38,850 nucleotides of DNA from FEN-680 sp036845225 (lineage in GTDB: Bacteria; Actinomycetota; Geothermincolia; Fen-727; Anoxymicrobiaceae). The stretch covers positions 1 through 38,850 of the forward strand of contig DAIUEJ010000027.1 of NCBI GenBank assembly GCA_036845225.1, in the 5' to 3' direction. Under the pieces are notes generated by a model. That model had not been told where the DNA came from. It searched no databases and worked only from the letters and a program-made list of their open reading frames with translations. Made by a program: the position numbers and the translations under genes. Below are positions 8,242-15,992 of the stretch, piece after piece. Position 1 is the first letter of the stretch. Each line of letters starts with the position of its first letter.

Positions 8242-9387
8242 CTAACCCAGCCCCATCATACGGGAGATTATCTCCTTCATGACCTCGTCGGTGCCGCCGC
8301 CTATCGGCATCAGCCGGATGTCGCGGTACGCGCGGGCGATATCGTACTCTTCCATGAAGCCGTAGCCGCCGTAGATCTGCAGGCAGGTATCGATCACTTC
8401 GCACGACATCCGCGCGCAGAACAGCTTGGCCATCGAGACTTCCTTGATCGGGTTCTTGCCGTCCATGTAGAGCCTGAGCGCGTGGTAGGTGAGCGCGCGC
8501 CCGGCCTCGATCTTGGTCTGCATGTCCGCGAAGTAGTGGGCGATGACCTGGAAGTTGGATATCGGCTGGCCGAACGCCTGGCGCTGCTTCGCGTACTCGA
8601 GGGCCTTGTCGAGGGCCTCCTGCGCCCCGCCGACCGAGCCGAGCGAGAGCGTCAGCCTCTCCCAGGCGAACATGCCCATGATCTGGTAGAAACCGCGGTT
8701 GAGCTCGCCGAGCAGCGCGTCGCCGGGGATGACCATGTCCGTGAAAGCCAGCTCGCCGGTGCTGGAAGCGCGCCAGCCCAGCTTGTCCAGCTTGCGCGTG
8801 ACCTCGAAGCCCGGGGTGCTGGTGTCCACCACGAACATCGAGATGCCGCCATAACCTTTCTCCGGGTCGGTCTTCGCCGCGAGGACCATGAAGTCGCAGC
8901 GCGCGCCGTTGGTGATGAACGTCTTAGAGCCGTTGACCACCCAGTTGTCGCCGTCTTTCAGCGCTTTTGTCTTGATGGCGGCGACGTCGCTGCCGGCGTC
9001 CGGCTCGGTGATCGCCAGGCAGCCGATCCACTCGCCCTTGATGCCCGGGACGAGGTACTTCTCTTTCTGCTCGTCGGTCCCGTAGTGGAGTATGTGCGGC
9101 ATCGCGATCGCGACGTGCGCTCCGATGTCCGCCCCGACGCCGCCCGAGCGGCACTTGCCCATCGATTCGTGGAGGATAGCCTCCGCCAGCACGTCATCAC
9201 CGCCGCCGTACTTCTCCGGGTATCGCATCCCCAGGTAGCCCAGGCTGCCCATCTTCTCGAACGCCGAGCGCGGAACCTCTCCCGCTTCCTCCCACTCGTC
9301 GGCGTTGGGAGCGAGCTCGTTGAGGATGAAATCGGTGATGCTCTCGCGGAACACCTCGTGCTCGGGTTGGAACAGGTCGCTGCTCAT
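8242..9387 (-). CDS. Acyl-CoA dehydrogenase
   Basis: A 381-residue FAD enzyme that introduces the alpha-beta double bond into an acyl-CoA. Family signatures are present: CLAITEPDAGSD for the flavin site, NGSKTFITNGARCDF in the middle beta domain, and a C-terminal IYGGYGFMEEYDIARAYRD with the region of the catalytic base. ATG at 9387 is chosen because AAGGAGGGTA sits just upstream; a longer frame reaches 9486 but lacks such a site. It is followed by the MBL hydrolase after six bases. Chain-length specificity cannot be read from the sequence. Confidence 0.92.
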   Translation of the reverse strand: MSSDLFQPEHEVFRESITDFILNELAPNADEWEEAGEVPRSAFEKMGSLGYLGMRYPEKYGGGDDVLAEAILHESMGKCRSGGVGADIGAHVAIAMPHILHYGTDEQKEKYLVPGIKGEWIGCLAITEPDAGSDVAAIKTKALKDGDNWVVNGSKTFITNGARCDFMVLAAKTDPEKGYGGISMFVVDTSTPGFEVTRKLDKLGWRASSTGELAFTDMVIPGDALLGELNRGFYQIMGMFAWERLTLSLGSVGGAQEALDKALEYAKQRQAFGQPISNFQVIAHYFADMQTKIEAGRALTYHALRLYMDGKNPIKEVSMAKLFCARMSCEVIDTCLQIYGGYGFMEEYDIARAYRDIRLMPIGGGTDEVMKEIISRMMGLG

Positions 9388-9456
9388 AGGTACCCTCCTT
9401 ATGCCCGTGCACCCCAACCTGCATTGCACGGCTACGACTGAAATCACACCTGAAGG

Positions 9457-9462
9457 ATTATA
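9457..9462 (-). promoter_or_regulatory. Candidate -10 box for acyl-CoA dehydrogenase
   Basis: The minus strand reads TATAAT here, about 70 bases upstream of the acyl-CoA dehydrogenase start. No good -35 box is seen 16-18 bases further upstream, so this is only a tentative promoter. Confidence 0.35.
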
Positions 9463-9566
9463 TACCAGCGGTTCGTCGCAAGGCACTGCGGGGTGGGCGA
9501 AACGGAAAGCACAGAGTTTTCGATGAGGTGGAGCGATGAGCGGCCGGCGGCGACCGCCTCAGGTGG

Positions 9567-9755
9567 TCAGTCTTCTTTGTCTTTCTCGTCCTCGTCCTCG
9601 TCCATCTTGCCCGTCATGTCCTTCACGACCTTCAACGTCTCGACGGCCCTCCTGGCGAGCTTGGGAAGGAGCGCAGGGAGAAAGAGGATCACGATGACGG
9701 CGACTATTATGAGTATCTCGAGCGGGCCGAGCCCGAAGATTGCGGCAAAGTTCAT
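9567..9755 (-). CDS. tatA: TatA/Hcf106-like twin-arginine translocase subunit
   Basis: A 62-residue protein with one N-terminal membrane helix (GLGPLEILIIVAVIVILFLP), a short hinge, an amphipathic helix (PKLARRAVETLKVVKDM) and a highly charged Asp/Glu/Lys tail. This is the TatA/TatB layout, including the conserved Glu before the helix. The hinge FLPALLP departs from the usual FGPxKLP, so it could be a TatA-like protein of another role. ATG at 9755 has GGAG five bases upstream and is preferred over a GTG six bases earlier. No tatC is in the window. Confidence 0.78.
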   Translation of the reverse strand: MNFAAIFGLGPLEILIIVAVIVILFLPALLPKLARRAVETLKVVKDMTGKMDEDEDEKDKED

Positions 9756-9935
9756 GTCCACTCCATTTATCTGCCGTTTTCCGCGTCCTTGAGATATAGC
9801 ATATCACTGCGCCCGTGACAACGCCCGCCCAGGGGTGGACAGAAAGGTGGACGGTGCCTGACCCCTCTGGTGGCGGGGGAATGGCTGAACAGGCATAGAA
9901 TAACTAACCAGGCCGGTGGGAAGGGAGGCATAGCG

Positions 9936-11336
9936 GTGGAAGCAGACCTGCAGGCGATGTTTAATCCGGGGACAGTTGCGGTGATCGGCGTATCGACATC
10001 CAACCCGTTCCATCCCGCGAACATCATCTACAACAAGAACTACTACGGATACGACTGCGACGTCTTCCCGATCAATCCGCGGGGAGGCGAGCTCGAGCGT
10101 CGCCGCGTCTACCGCTCTATCTCGGAGCTCCCGAAGAAAGCCGATATGGCAATCGTCGCGGTGAAGGCTCAGATCGTCCCGAAAGTGGCGAAGGAGTGCG
10201 CCGACGCAGGGGTCCGCTCGATGATCGTGATATCGGGTGGTTTCGCGGAGATGGGCGAGGAGGGCCGGGCGCTTCAGGACGAGCTCGTCGAGATCTGCCG
10301 CAGCGCTTCGATCACACTGGTCGGGCCCAACTGTTTCGGAGTCTACGCGCCGCCCGTGGTCGACAGCTTCTTCCTGCCCCCGGAGCGGACCGTGCTCCCC
10401 AGGAGGGGAAATATAGCCGTCGCCAGCCAGAGCGGGGCGTTCCTGGTCGACCAGATAATGACCAACTTCCACGAGGCAGGCATCGGCCTGAGCGTCGCGG
10501 TCAGCATGGGCAACAAGGCGATGGTGGACGAGGAAGACCTGCTGCTTTACTTCGCCGGTCGAGACGACACGAAGATCATCTGCTTCTATATCGAGGGAAT
10601 CGACGAGGGCGTGAGGCGGTTCATCGCTTCGGCGAAGGAGGTCGCGCCTTCCAAACCCATTGTGGTCTTCTCAGGCGGCAAGAGCGAGCGGGGCAAAGCG
10701 GCCGCGCGCTCGCACACCGCCGCGCTGGCGGCCGACCACGAGCTGGTCGAGGGCGCGCTCCGGCAGAGCGGTATCCTGGAAGCCGAGACCGAGTCGGAGG
10801 TGACTTCGTTCTGCAAGATACTGGCATTCTTCCAGCACCGGCCCATGAGCCTGTGTAACATCGCGGTGTTGTCCTCGAGCGGCGGTCACGGGGTGCTGAC
10901 CTCCGACCTCGCCGCGGTCGCGGGGATCAACGTGCCGGAGTTCTCGGAGGAGAGGCAGCACGAGATCCGCCGCCTGCTCGAGCCGAACATCCAGGACATA
11001 GCGGCTCTCGTCAACCCCGTGGACCTGACCGGAAGCGCATCGGACCAGGACTTCGAGAGGGCGCTCGACTACCTGCTCTCCAAGGACGACATCGAAGCGG
11101 CCCTGGTGCTGACGCTGCCCTACACCCCGATGATGACGTCTTTCGTAGGCACCAGGCTGGGTCAGGTGGTCAAGAAATACGACAAGCCCGTGGTTGCATA
11201 CGTGCCGAACCTGGCGAAGTACGGCATGGTCCTGGAGGGGTTCGAGCTCAACGGCATCCCGGTCGTCCACTCCATCGAGGAGGGAGTGCAGATGATGAAG
11301 GCCCTCCGGCTGCTCGGTGATTCCTGCGCGCGCTGA
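9936..11336 (+). CDS. ADP-forming acyl-CoA synthetase, alpha-subunit-like
   Basis: A 466-residue protein of the acetate-CoA ligase (ADP-forming)/succinyl-CoA-synthetase-like superfamily. An N-terminal CoA-binding Rossmann domain (FNPGTVAVIGVSTSNPFHPA) covers about residues 5-130. Two flavodoxin-like ligase domains follow, with the phospho-histidine region at RSHTAALAADHEL. Such enzymes interconvert acyl-CoA plus ADP plus phosphate with acid, CoA and ATP. The ATP-grasp beta domain is absent here and from both neighbours, so a separate beta subunit must be encoded elsewhere if this is a full enzyme. The GTG at 9936 is chosen because GGGAGG is seven to eight bases upstream. Confidence 0.85.
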   Translation: MEADLQAMFNPGTVAVIGVSTSNPFHPANIIYNKNYYGYDCDVFPINPRGGELERRRVYRSISELPKKADMAIVAVKAQIVPKVAKECADAGVRSMIVISGGFAEMGEEGRALQDELVEICRSASITLVGPNCFGVYAPPVVDSFFLPPERTVLPRRGNIAVASQSGAFLVDQIMTNFHEAGIGLSVAVSMGNKAMVDEEDLLLYFAGRDDTKIICFYIEGIDEGVRRFIASAKEVAPSKPIVVFSGGKSERGKAAARSHTAALAADHELVEGALRQSGILEAETESEVTSFCKILAFFQHRPMSLCNIAVLSSSGGHGVLTSDLAAVAGINVPEFSEERQHEIRRLLEPNIQDIAALVNPVDLTGSASDQDFERALDYLLSKDDIEAALVLTLPYTPMMTSFVGTRLGQVVKKYDKPVVAYVPNLAKYGMVLEGFELNGIPVVHSIEEGVQMMKALRLLGDSCAR

Positions 11337-11360
11337 GACAGATGCGCTATCCTGAACGGG

Positions 11361-11756
11361 ATGACTGCCCAACAGCGTGAATCCAGGACCCGGCGATGGG
11401 CCGCGCGGCTCAAGACAGAGACTTCCGCGGTCTATCTCGCGTGTCGAGACCCGCGCACTCCCTGGTATGCAAAGGCTCTCGCGATCCTCGTGGTGGGCTA
11501 TGCGCTCAGCCCCATTGACCTCATTCCGGATTTCATCCCGGTGCTCGGATACCTGGACGACATGGTCATAGTCCCCGCGGGGCTTGCCTTAGCGATCAAG
11601 CTCATCCCGTCGGAGGTACTGGACGACAGCAGGGCGCGGGCCGTCGAGGCAGGGGCAGGCGAGGCGCCAGTAAACAGGGCCGCCGCTGTGATAGTCGTGA
11701 CCATCTGGGTGTTGCTGCTAGGCCTGGCCGTGTTCCTCATCGTCAGGGCCTTCTGA
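11361..11756 (+). CDS. YkvA-like DUF1232 membrane protein
   Basis: A 131-residue protein. Residues 30-75 contain the DUF1232 core, with YALSPIDLIPDFIPVLGYLDD as the hallmark, followed by a hydrophobic stretch. A second clear transmembrane segment is at the C-terminus (VIVVTIWVLLLGLAVFLIV). Function of the family is unknown. It starts at an ATG 24 bases after the acyl-CoA synthetase stop and may share its transcript. Its last 39 bases overlap the 3' end of the convergent membrane protein gene. Confidence 0.8.
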   Translation: MTAQQRESRTRRWAARLKTETSAVYLACRDPRTPWYAKALAILVVGYALSPIDLIPDFIPVLGYLDDMVIVPAGLALAIKLIPSEVLDDSRARAVEAGAGEAPVNRAAAVIVVTIWVLLLGLAVFLIVRAF

Positions 11757-12242
11757 AGGTGATGGGGAAGGAGCCTCGTCGGCGTCGTCTTCGATGAGTT
11801 TCCTGGGAGGCGGTGGGGGCTTCTTCGGCTTGCGGCGCGTGGAGGTCTGGTCCTTCTTGAAGAACGCCCAGAAGAGATGGTAGCCGAGCCCTATAGTCCA
11901 GAGGGCGATTGGTATGAAGACGTACGGCAGGGTCGAGCGCACCAGGATCCCAAGCAGCAGCAGGTACGCGATGCCGGTGATGTACGCGGTCAGGTGGAGG
12001 AAGAAGTTGAACTTGCCGAGCGCCCTCTTCACGACCGCCTGGCGGTCCTGGCCCTCCAGCTCTTTGATCTCCTTCAGCATCTCGAAGTAGAGGGCTTCGT
12101 CGCTGCCTTCGCTGTGTATCTCGTCAAGGAGGCGCATCTCTTCGGGGGAGAGGGAGTACTTGTGGTCGATGCCCGCGGCGGGCGTGCCCGCGCCCCGGGC
12201 TTGCTCGGGAGTATCTTCTTTCTTGCTGCCTTCAGTGTCCAT
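11718..12242 (-). CDS. 2TM-domain membrane protein
   Basis: A 174-residue protein with a charged N-terminus, then two adjacent membrane helices at about residues 88-135 (FNFFLHLTAYITGIAYLLLL and PYVFIPIALWTIGLGYHLFW). The C-terminal tail is rich in Pro, Lys and acidic residues. The helical hairpin matches the 2TM domain often found alone or fused to sensor kinases; the function is unknown. The 3' end overlaps ykvA-like by 39 bases in convergent orientation, so the ends of the two mRNAs would be antisense to each other. Confidence 0.75.
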   Translation of the reverse strand: MDTEGSKKEDTPEQARGAGTPAAGIDHKYSLSPEEMRLLDEIHSEGSDEALYFEMLKEIKELEGQDRQAVVKRALGKFNFFLHLTAYITGIAYLLLLGILVRSTLPYVFIPIALWTIGLGYHLFWAFFKKDQTSTRRKPKKPPPPPRKLIEDDADEAPSPSPSEGPDDEEHGQA

Positions 12243-12359
12243 CTAGCATCACCAGCCGAATGTAACATCGCGCCTTGAGACAAGCAACAACGGGCCGGCC
12301 CCCGCCGACCTGTGTGTTAATGTACGTCTTACGACTCGCCGTCCCTGGAGAGTGAACTT

Positions 12360-13325
12360 TTGTCAGAGCTTCTCACCCCGGATGAGATAAGGGCGCGCTT
12401 CGAGGGCGTGCCTTACATAACCCCTTACGAGAGCATCGCGGCTCTCGTCGACGAGGACGCCGGCCTGGTCGAGCTGCACGAGTTTCACGCGCGCGGCCGC
12501 TGTACGGGGGGCGCCGCCTGGGAGACCTGTCACTACGCCCGCACCAGCCCGCTGGTCGTATCGGCGCGGCGCGAAGGCGCCAGGAACATATTCGTGTGCA
12601 GTCAAGGCCGCGCGGACCTCGCCCTCGAGCCGGGCATCGCGAGCGCGGGACTGGAAGAGGTGAGGGTAGAGGGCGAAGAGGTTGTCCTCACCTACGCGGG
12701 CCTGGCGGGCGGCGGCGTGGCGGCGACGCTCTGCCGGGGGATGGCCGCGAACGTGATCTCGGCAGAGGTACACGAGCCCGGCGGGGGAGCGGCCCTCGGC
12801 CGGGCCACCCTCAGGCTCCCCGCGTGGAAGAAGCTCACAGTGGGAGTCGACGACACCGACGACGCCGAGCGCGGCGCCACCTGGTCGACCGTAAACGAGG
12901 TCGCTTTCGAGATAGAGCAGGAGGCCATGGGTTCTTACCTGCTTCACACCATCGTCCAGCTCTTTCCTGACAACCCTCACCGGACGACCAACTGCTGCGC
13001 GACAGCAGTCGTCATCGGGGTCCGGCCCGAGGGCCTGGAGGCGGTGGTGGGTCGCGTGCGCGAGCTGCTGGAGGGGAGGTCCTTCAGCGATGAGTGTGGG
13101 ATGGCGTGGAGCTCGAGTGTCAAGTCGCCCCCGGGGCTGCGCGAGTACGCCGCGGAGGCCGGAAAGCGGATGGTGTCCATAGAGGAAGCGCAGGCGGCGG
13201 CTGCCGACTCCGGAGTGACGCTGATCCCGGTCGGGGGTGAGCGGGGATGCATAGGAGCGCTTGCCGCGGTGGCCCTGCACGCCGATCCCGACCAGGTGGT
13301 AAGGCTCGAGGGAGGCGCGCCGTGA
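12360..13325 (+). CDS. Methanogenesis marker protein 11-like protein
   Basis: A 321-residue protein that I recognise as resembling putative methanogenesis marker protein 11. The supporting stretches are HYARTSPLVV near residue 60, LTYAGLAGGGVAATLCRGMA near 115, and the central VGVDDTDDAERGATWS near 162 followed by HTIVQLFPDNPHRTTNCCATA near 195. The DDTD segment is also the signature of the TiaS (tRNA-Ile2 agmatinylcytidine synthetase) catalytic domain, so nucleotide-dependent chemistry is plausible. The biochemical function is not known. The start is TTG at 12360 with GGAGAG about nine bases upstream. It overlaps the radical SAM gene by four bases (GTGA), implying translational coupling and a joint role. 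Confidence 0.7.
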   Translation: MSELLTPDEIRARFEGVPYITPYESIAALVDEDAGLVELHEFHARGRCTGGAAWETCHYARTSPLVVSARREGARNIFVCSQGRADLALEPGIASAGLEEVRVEGEEVVLTYAGLAGGGVAATLCRGMAANVISAEVHEPGGGAALGRATLRLPAWKKLTVGVDDTDDAERGATWSTVNEVAFEIEQEAMGSYLLHTIVQLFPDNPHRTTNCCATAVVIGVRPEGLEAVVGRVRELLEGRSFSDECGMAWSSSVKSPPGLREYAAEAGKRMVSIEEAQAAAADSGVTLIPVGGERGCIGALAAVALHADPDQVVRLEGGAP

Positions 13326-14392
13326 CAGAGCCCGCCGACGCCTTGCGGCTCAAGGTCGAGCTCCAATCGCTGGGCGTGCGCCTCGCGTTGGAGAGCGGAC
13401 TCGCGCCGCGGGCCGGTGGGGCTGGTCCTGCGGAGGGCATCACGGTCACCATCGATGACCTGGTCGCAACCGTTCCCACCGGCGCCCCTTACGTCCGGCG
13501 CTCGCCCTACAGCCTTGGAGACGGCGGACTGCTGATGCGCCGCGGAGAAGCGCTCCGGAAGATCGAACTGCTCTCCGAGCCGCGGTTCTACCAGGGGCGG
13601 ACCAGCGGCGGGGTGCCCATGAGGAAGGTCGCGCTGCGCCATGGCACGGACGGCATCGGCTCCACGGTAGCACAGTCGTGCGTGCGCGCGGCCGACGCGT
13701 GCAGCTTCTGCGGCATCGCCATCACCCGCGGTACGGGCGAGACCCTTGCGGTCAAGGAGCCGGAGGACATCGCGGAGGTCGCGGCGAGCGCGAGCGCGGA
13801 AGGCTTTCGCCACTTCGTCCTCACCACAGGGACGACCGACCTCGAGACCTGTGGGATCCCTCACCTGGCAGCGTGCGCGCGGGCGGTGAAGAAAGCGACT
13901 TCCGGGAGCATGCAGGTGCACTTGCAGTTCGAGCCGCCCGAGGACGAGTCCTTGATACGCGAGGTGGCTGCCCATGCCGACAGCGCCGCAATAAACATGG
14001 AGTGCTTCGACGCCGAGACCCTGCGGCGTGTCGCGCCGGGGAAGGCGGCGGCAGGGATAGAGAAGTACGAGCGCGCCTGGCGCGCGGCCGTGGACGCGTT
14101 CGGCGCCGGCCAGGTCACCTGCTTCATCATCGCCGGCCTGGGGGACCCACAGGGATCGGTGGTGCGCGGATGCGAGCTGTTGGCGTCGCTGGGGGTGTTC
14201 CCGTTTGTGCTGCCCCTGCGCCCTATACCGGGCACGCCGATGGAAACGCGCACGCCTCCCGCGCCGGACATGATGCTCTCTATATATCAGGAGTCAGCCA
14301 GAGTCATCCGCGAGTCGGGATTGTCTTCTTCGATGTGCTCCGCGGGATGCGTCCGATGCGGCGCGTGCAGCGCGATAACAGACATGGTGTGA
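13322..14392 (+). CDS. Radical SAM protein with CX6CX2C motif (MSMEG_0568-like)
   Basis: A 356-residue protein. The likely [4Fe-4S]-SAM ligands are Cys120, Cys127 and Cys130 (SCVRAADACSFCG), a CX6CX2C spacing rather than the common CX3CX2C. A TIM-barrel-like body follows, with a GGE-like substitute FVLTTGTTD near residue 165, an EP strand (HLQFEPPED), and NMECFD near 225. The C-terminus has a second cluster, CSAGCVRCGAC, suitable for an auxiliary Fe-S centre. The overall look recalls the MSMEG_0568 radical SAM family; this is a memory-based assignment. GTG at 13322 overlaps the preceding stop, and GGGAGG precedes it by about seven bases. Substrate unknown. Confidence 0.75.
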   Translation: MTEPADALRLKVELQSLGVRLALESGLAPRAGGAGPAEGITVTIDDLVATVPTGAPYVRRSPYSLGDGGLLMRRGEALRKIELLSEPRFYQGRTSGGVPMRKVALRHGTDGIGSTVAQSCVRAADACSFCGIAITRGTGETLAVKEPEDIAEVAASASAEGFRHFVLTTGTTDLETCGIPHLAACARAVKKATSGSMQVHLQFEPPEDESLIREVAAHADSAAINMECFDAETLRRVAPGKAAAGIEKYERAWRAAVDAFGAGQVTCFIIAGLGDPQGSVVRGCELLASLGVFPFVLPLRPIPGTPMETRTPPAPDMMLSIYQESARVIRESGLSSSMCSAGCVRCGACSAITDMV

Positions 14393-14411
14393 GAGAGTCA
14401 GGCAGGCCGGG

Positions 14412-15077
14412 CTACAGGCCGGCGGCTTCGGCCTCGGTGAGGGCGCACTCTTTCTTGATCTTCTGCTTGATGCGGCAGAGCGCGTTATCGACAACCTTGG
14501 TCTCGCAGTCGATCTCTACCGCGATCTCCTGGTAGCTCTTGCCGTCGAGGTACTCGACGAAGACGCTCCATTCCAGCTCGGAGAGCTTGTCGCGAAGGAT
14601 CCCTATCACGGTGTCGAGCTCCTCCTCGAAGATGAAGAGGTCGAGAGGGTCCTCGGACTTGTCAGAGCCCAGCCCCTGGGATGCCAGGGTGTCGAGCAGG
14701 TTCTCGTCGGGCACCTGGGTGTCAAGCGACTGGTAAGAGGAGAGCGGGTTGTGCTTCTTGCGGGCATGCGTCTTGACCGCCGTGATGATCTGCCTTGTGA
14801 TGCACAGGATCGCAAAAGAGCGGAACGAGCAGAGCTCGCCCTCCTTGTAGTCACGTATTGCCTTGAACAGGCCTATCATGCCTTCTTGAACCGTGTCCTC
14901 GTGGTCGGCGCCCGTCAGGAAATACGAGCGTGCCTTCACATGAGCCAGGTATTGGTAGCGGCTGATGAGTACGCTCTCCGCGATGGGGTCGCCGGCCCTG
15001 GAGCACCTCACGAGCTCTTTGTCGTTGAGCTCCCGGTACTTCTTGACCGAAGGGTTCACAGTTTTACGTCGTGCCAA
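14412..15077 (-). CDS. sigH: Sigma-H-like RNA polymerase sigma factor
   Basis: A sigma-70 family factor of about 221 residues. Region 2 is clear (YLAHVKARSYFLTGADHEDT, then VQEGMIGLFKAIRDY and SFRSFAILCITRQIITAVKT), and region 4 ends the protein (LSELEWSVFVEYLDGKSYQE, then EIDCETKVVDNALCRIKQKI). The core is very like Bacillus sigma-H, the factor for transition state and sporulation entry. The frame extends to an ATG at 15134, but a promoter-like pair (15121-15151) overlaps that stretch. I therefore prefer TTG at 15077, with GGGAG five bases upstream. The start remains uncertain by up to 19 codons. Confidence 0.85.
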   Translation of the reverse strand: MARRKTVNPSVKKYRELNDKELVRCSRAGDPIAESVLISRYQYLAHVKARSYFLTGADHEDTVQEGMIGLFKAIRDYKEGELCSFRSFAILCITRQIITAVKTHARKKHNPLSSYQSLDTQVPDENLLDTLASQGLGSDKSEDPLDLFIFEEELDTVIGILRDKLSELEWSVFVEYLDGKSYQEIAVEIDCETKVVDNALCRIKQKIKKECALTEAEAAGL

Positions 15078-15120
15078 TCCATCTCCCAATGCCACGGCAT
15101 ATCTTGTACCACTCTGCCAG

Positions 15121-15151
15121 AGTATAACATACATGTTGACGAGCTTGTCAA
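15121..15151 (-). promoter_or_regulatory. Promoter of sigma-H-like gene
   Basis: On the minus strand a perfect -35 TTGACA (15151-15146) is followed after 19 bases by TATACT (15126-15121), five of six matches to the -10 consensus. The spacer is longer than the usual 17. Initiation would fall near 15113, which puts the upstream ATG at 15134 outside the transcript and supports a TTG start at 15077. Confidence 0.55.
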
Positions 15152-15270
15152 ATGAGTTACCTAGGGTAACGTTCTGAGCAATTCTGTATATGTCTGTCTG
15201 GTCTTGTAAAGAACAGACTTGAAGAATCTATTACAGGCGCCTGAGCGCCGGTCATCCCGCAAGCATTCGC

Positions 15271-15303
15271 CAAAAACGGAAGGCGGGCAGTACCCGCCTC
15301 CGT
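15271..15303 (-). terminator. Intrinsic terminator of the ferredoxin gene
   Basis: On the minus strand ACGG-AGGCGGG (15303-15293) pairs with CCCGCCT-CCGT (15287-15276, one bulged base) around a five-base loop, and a TTTTT run follows. It is 22 bases past the ferredoxin stop and separates it from the downstream sigma gene. Confidence 0.85.
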
Positions 15304-15324
15304 GATCTTCATGATGGTTGAGGT

Positions 15325-15519
15325 TTATTCCATCGTTATCGCTTCGACCGGGCACTCCTCCGAGCAGTCCCCGCAGCCGACGCACTTCTCGACGTCCAGG
15401 ATGGCGCAGATGTCGTCTGTCAGATCCAGGACCTCGTGCTCGCAGACATCCACGCACAGGCCACAACCGGTGCACTCGTCAGCATCGATGGTAGGTCTCT
15501 TGTCGCTATCTTCTCCCAC
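15325..15519 (-). CDS. Ferredoxin, 2x[4Fe-4S]
   Basis: A 64-residue bacterial ferredoxin with two clusters of cysteines: CTGCGLCVDVCEHEV and CVGCGDCSEECPVEA. Each has the CxxCxxCxxxC order, and the second has the conserved proline. It carries low-potential electrons in the cytoplasm; the partner is not identifiable from neighbours. GTG at 15519 is chosen because AGGAGG lies eight bases before it; a GTG three codons earlier would overlap that site. It has its own terminator and is a single-gene unit. Confidence 0.93.
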   Translation of the reverse strand: MGEDSDKRPTIDADECTGCGLCVDVCEHEVLDLTDDICAILDVEKCVGCGDCSEECPVEAITME

Positions 15520-15553
15520 GAATTTCACCTCCTGACGCAGAAATCAACTCAAG

Positions 15554-15951
15554 AATAATCTCAACGGACCTTCAGCCCGTCAAGCAATACAGGCAAATCA
15601 GGCCTCTTCACACCGCAATATTGAGACACAAATGCGAACGAAGCGCAATAAGCGGCGTCACCGTTTTTCGCGCGGCTGTCCGGCGGGAGTAATGACCGGT
15701 AGCGACGGGGTACAGCAATCCGAGCCATCCCGCGCGACCCGCTGTCCGATCCATGCCGTGGCCCGAGCGAGTCGGCTCGATCACAAATCCCCTGGCACGC
15801 TGGCGGCTGTTCCCTGTTCTGTCTCTGCCGGCCGGGCCTCCGCCCGCCGGCAGGGAACGGTCGAGGAAGATCGAAAAAGCGGGTTAATGGGGGGCTCGTG
15901 ACAGCGGTAATCAAGCTCAACGGGACTCCTCACATAAATACCATTAACATA
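15554..15951. other. Non-coding stretch upstream of dnaK
   Basis: About 400 bases without a convincing gene; open frames on both strands look like random translation (no domain, odd composition). It holds a GC-rich hairpin at 15825-15853: CTGCCGGC (15825-15832) pairs with GCCGGCAG (15846-15853), with GGGC/GCCC inside. An 8-bp alternative pairing GTTCCCTG (15809-15816) with CAGGGAAC (15851-15858) competes with it. No RNA family was recognised. Confidence 0.55.
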
Positions 15952-15981
15952 CTTGACAGTAGGACGCTCAAGTTATATGAT
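15952..15981 (+). promoter_or_regulatory. dnaK operon promoter overlapped by HAIR-like HspR operator
   Basis: A full sigma-70-type promoter is visible: TTGACA at 15953-15958, a 17-base spacer, and TATGAT at 15976-15981. Overlapping it, 15952-15972 reads CTTGACA-N7-GCTCAAG. This has the exact geometry of the HAIR element (CTTGAGT-N7-ACTCAAG) bound by HspR, with 11 of 14 arm positions matching. HspR is encoded as the last gene of this operon. Repression of dnaK by HspR at this site is a strong inference. Confidence 0.85.
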
Positions 15982-15992
15982 AAGGCAAGGTA

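Noticed and set aside
7717..9441. 574-codon open frame on the plus strand
   Set aside because: It lies opposite the MBL hydrolase and acyl-CoA dehydrogenase, which have clear domains. High GC leaves the opposite strand open by chance, and its translation is low in hydrophobic pattern and matches nothing.
15547..15553. ACTCAAG as a second HspR site near the ferredoxin gene
   Set aside because: Only one arm matches; the other arm at the proper seven-base distance is absent.
15561..15920. Possible 119-codon gene on the minus strand before dnaK
   Set aside because: No ribosome site, no domain, irregular composition, and the region carries hairpins instead.
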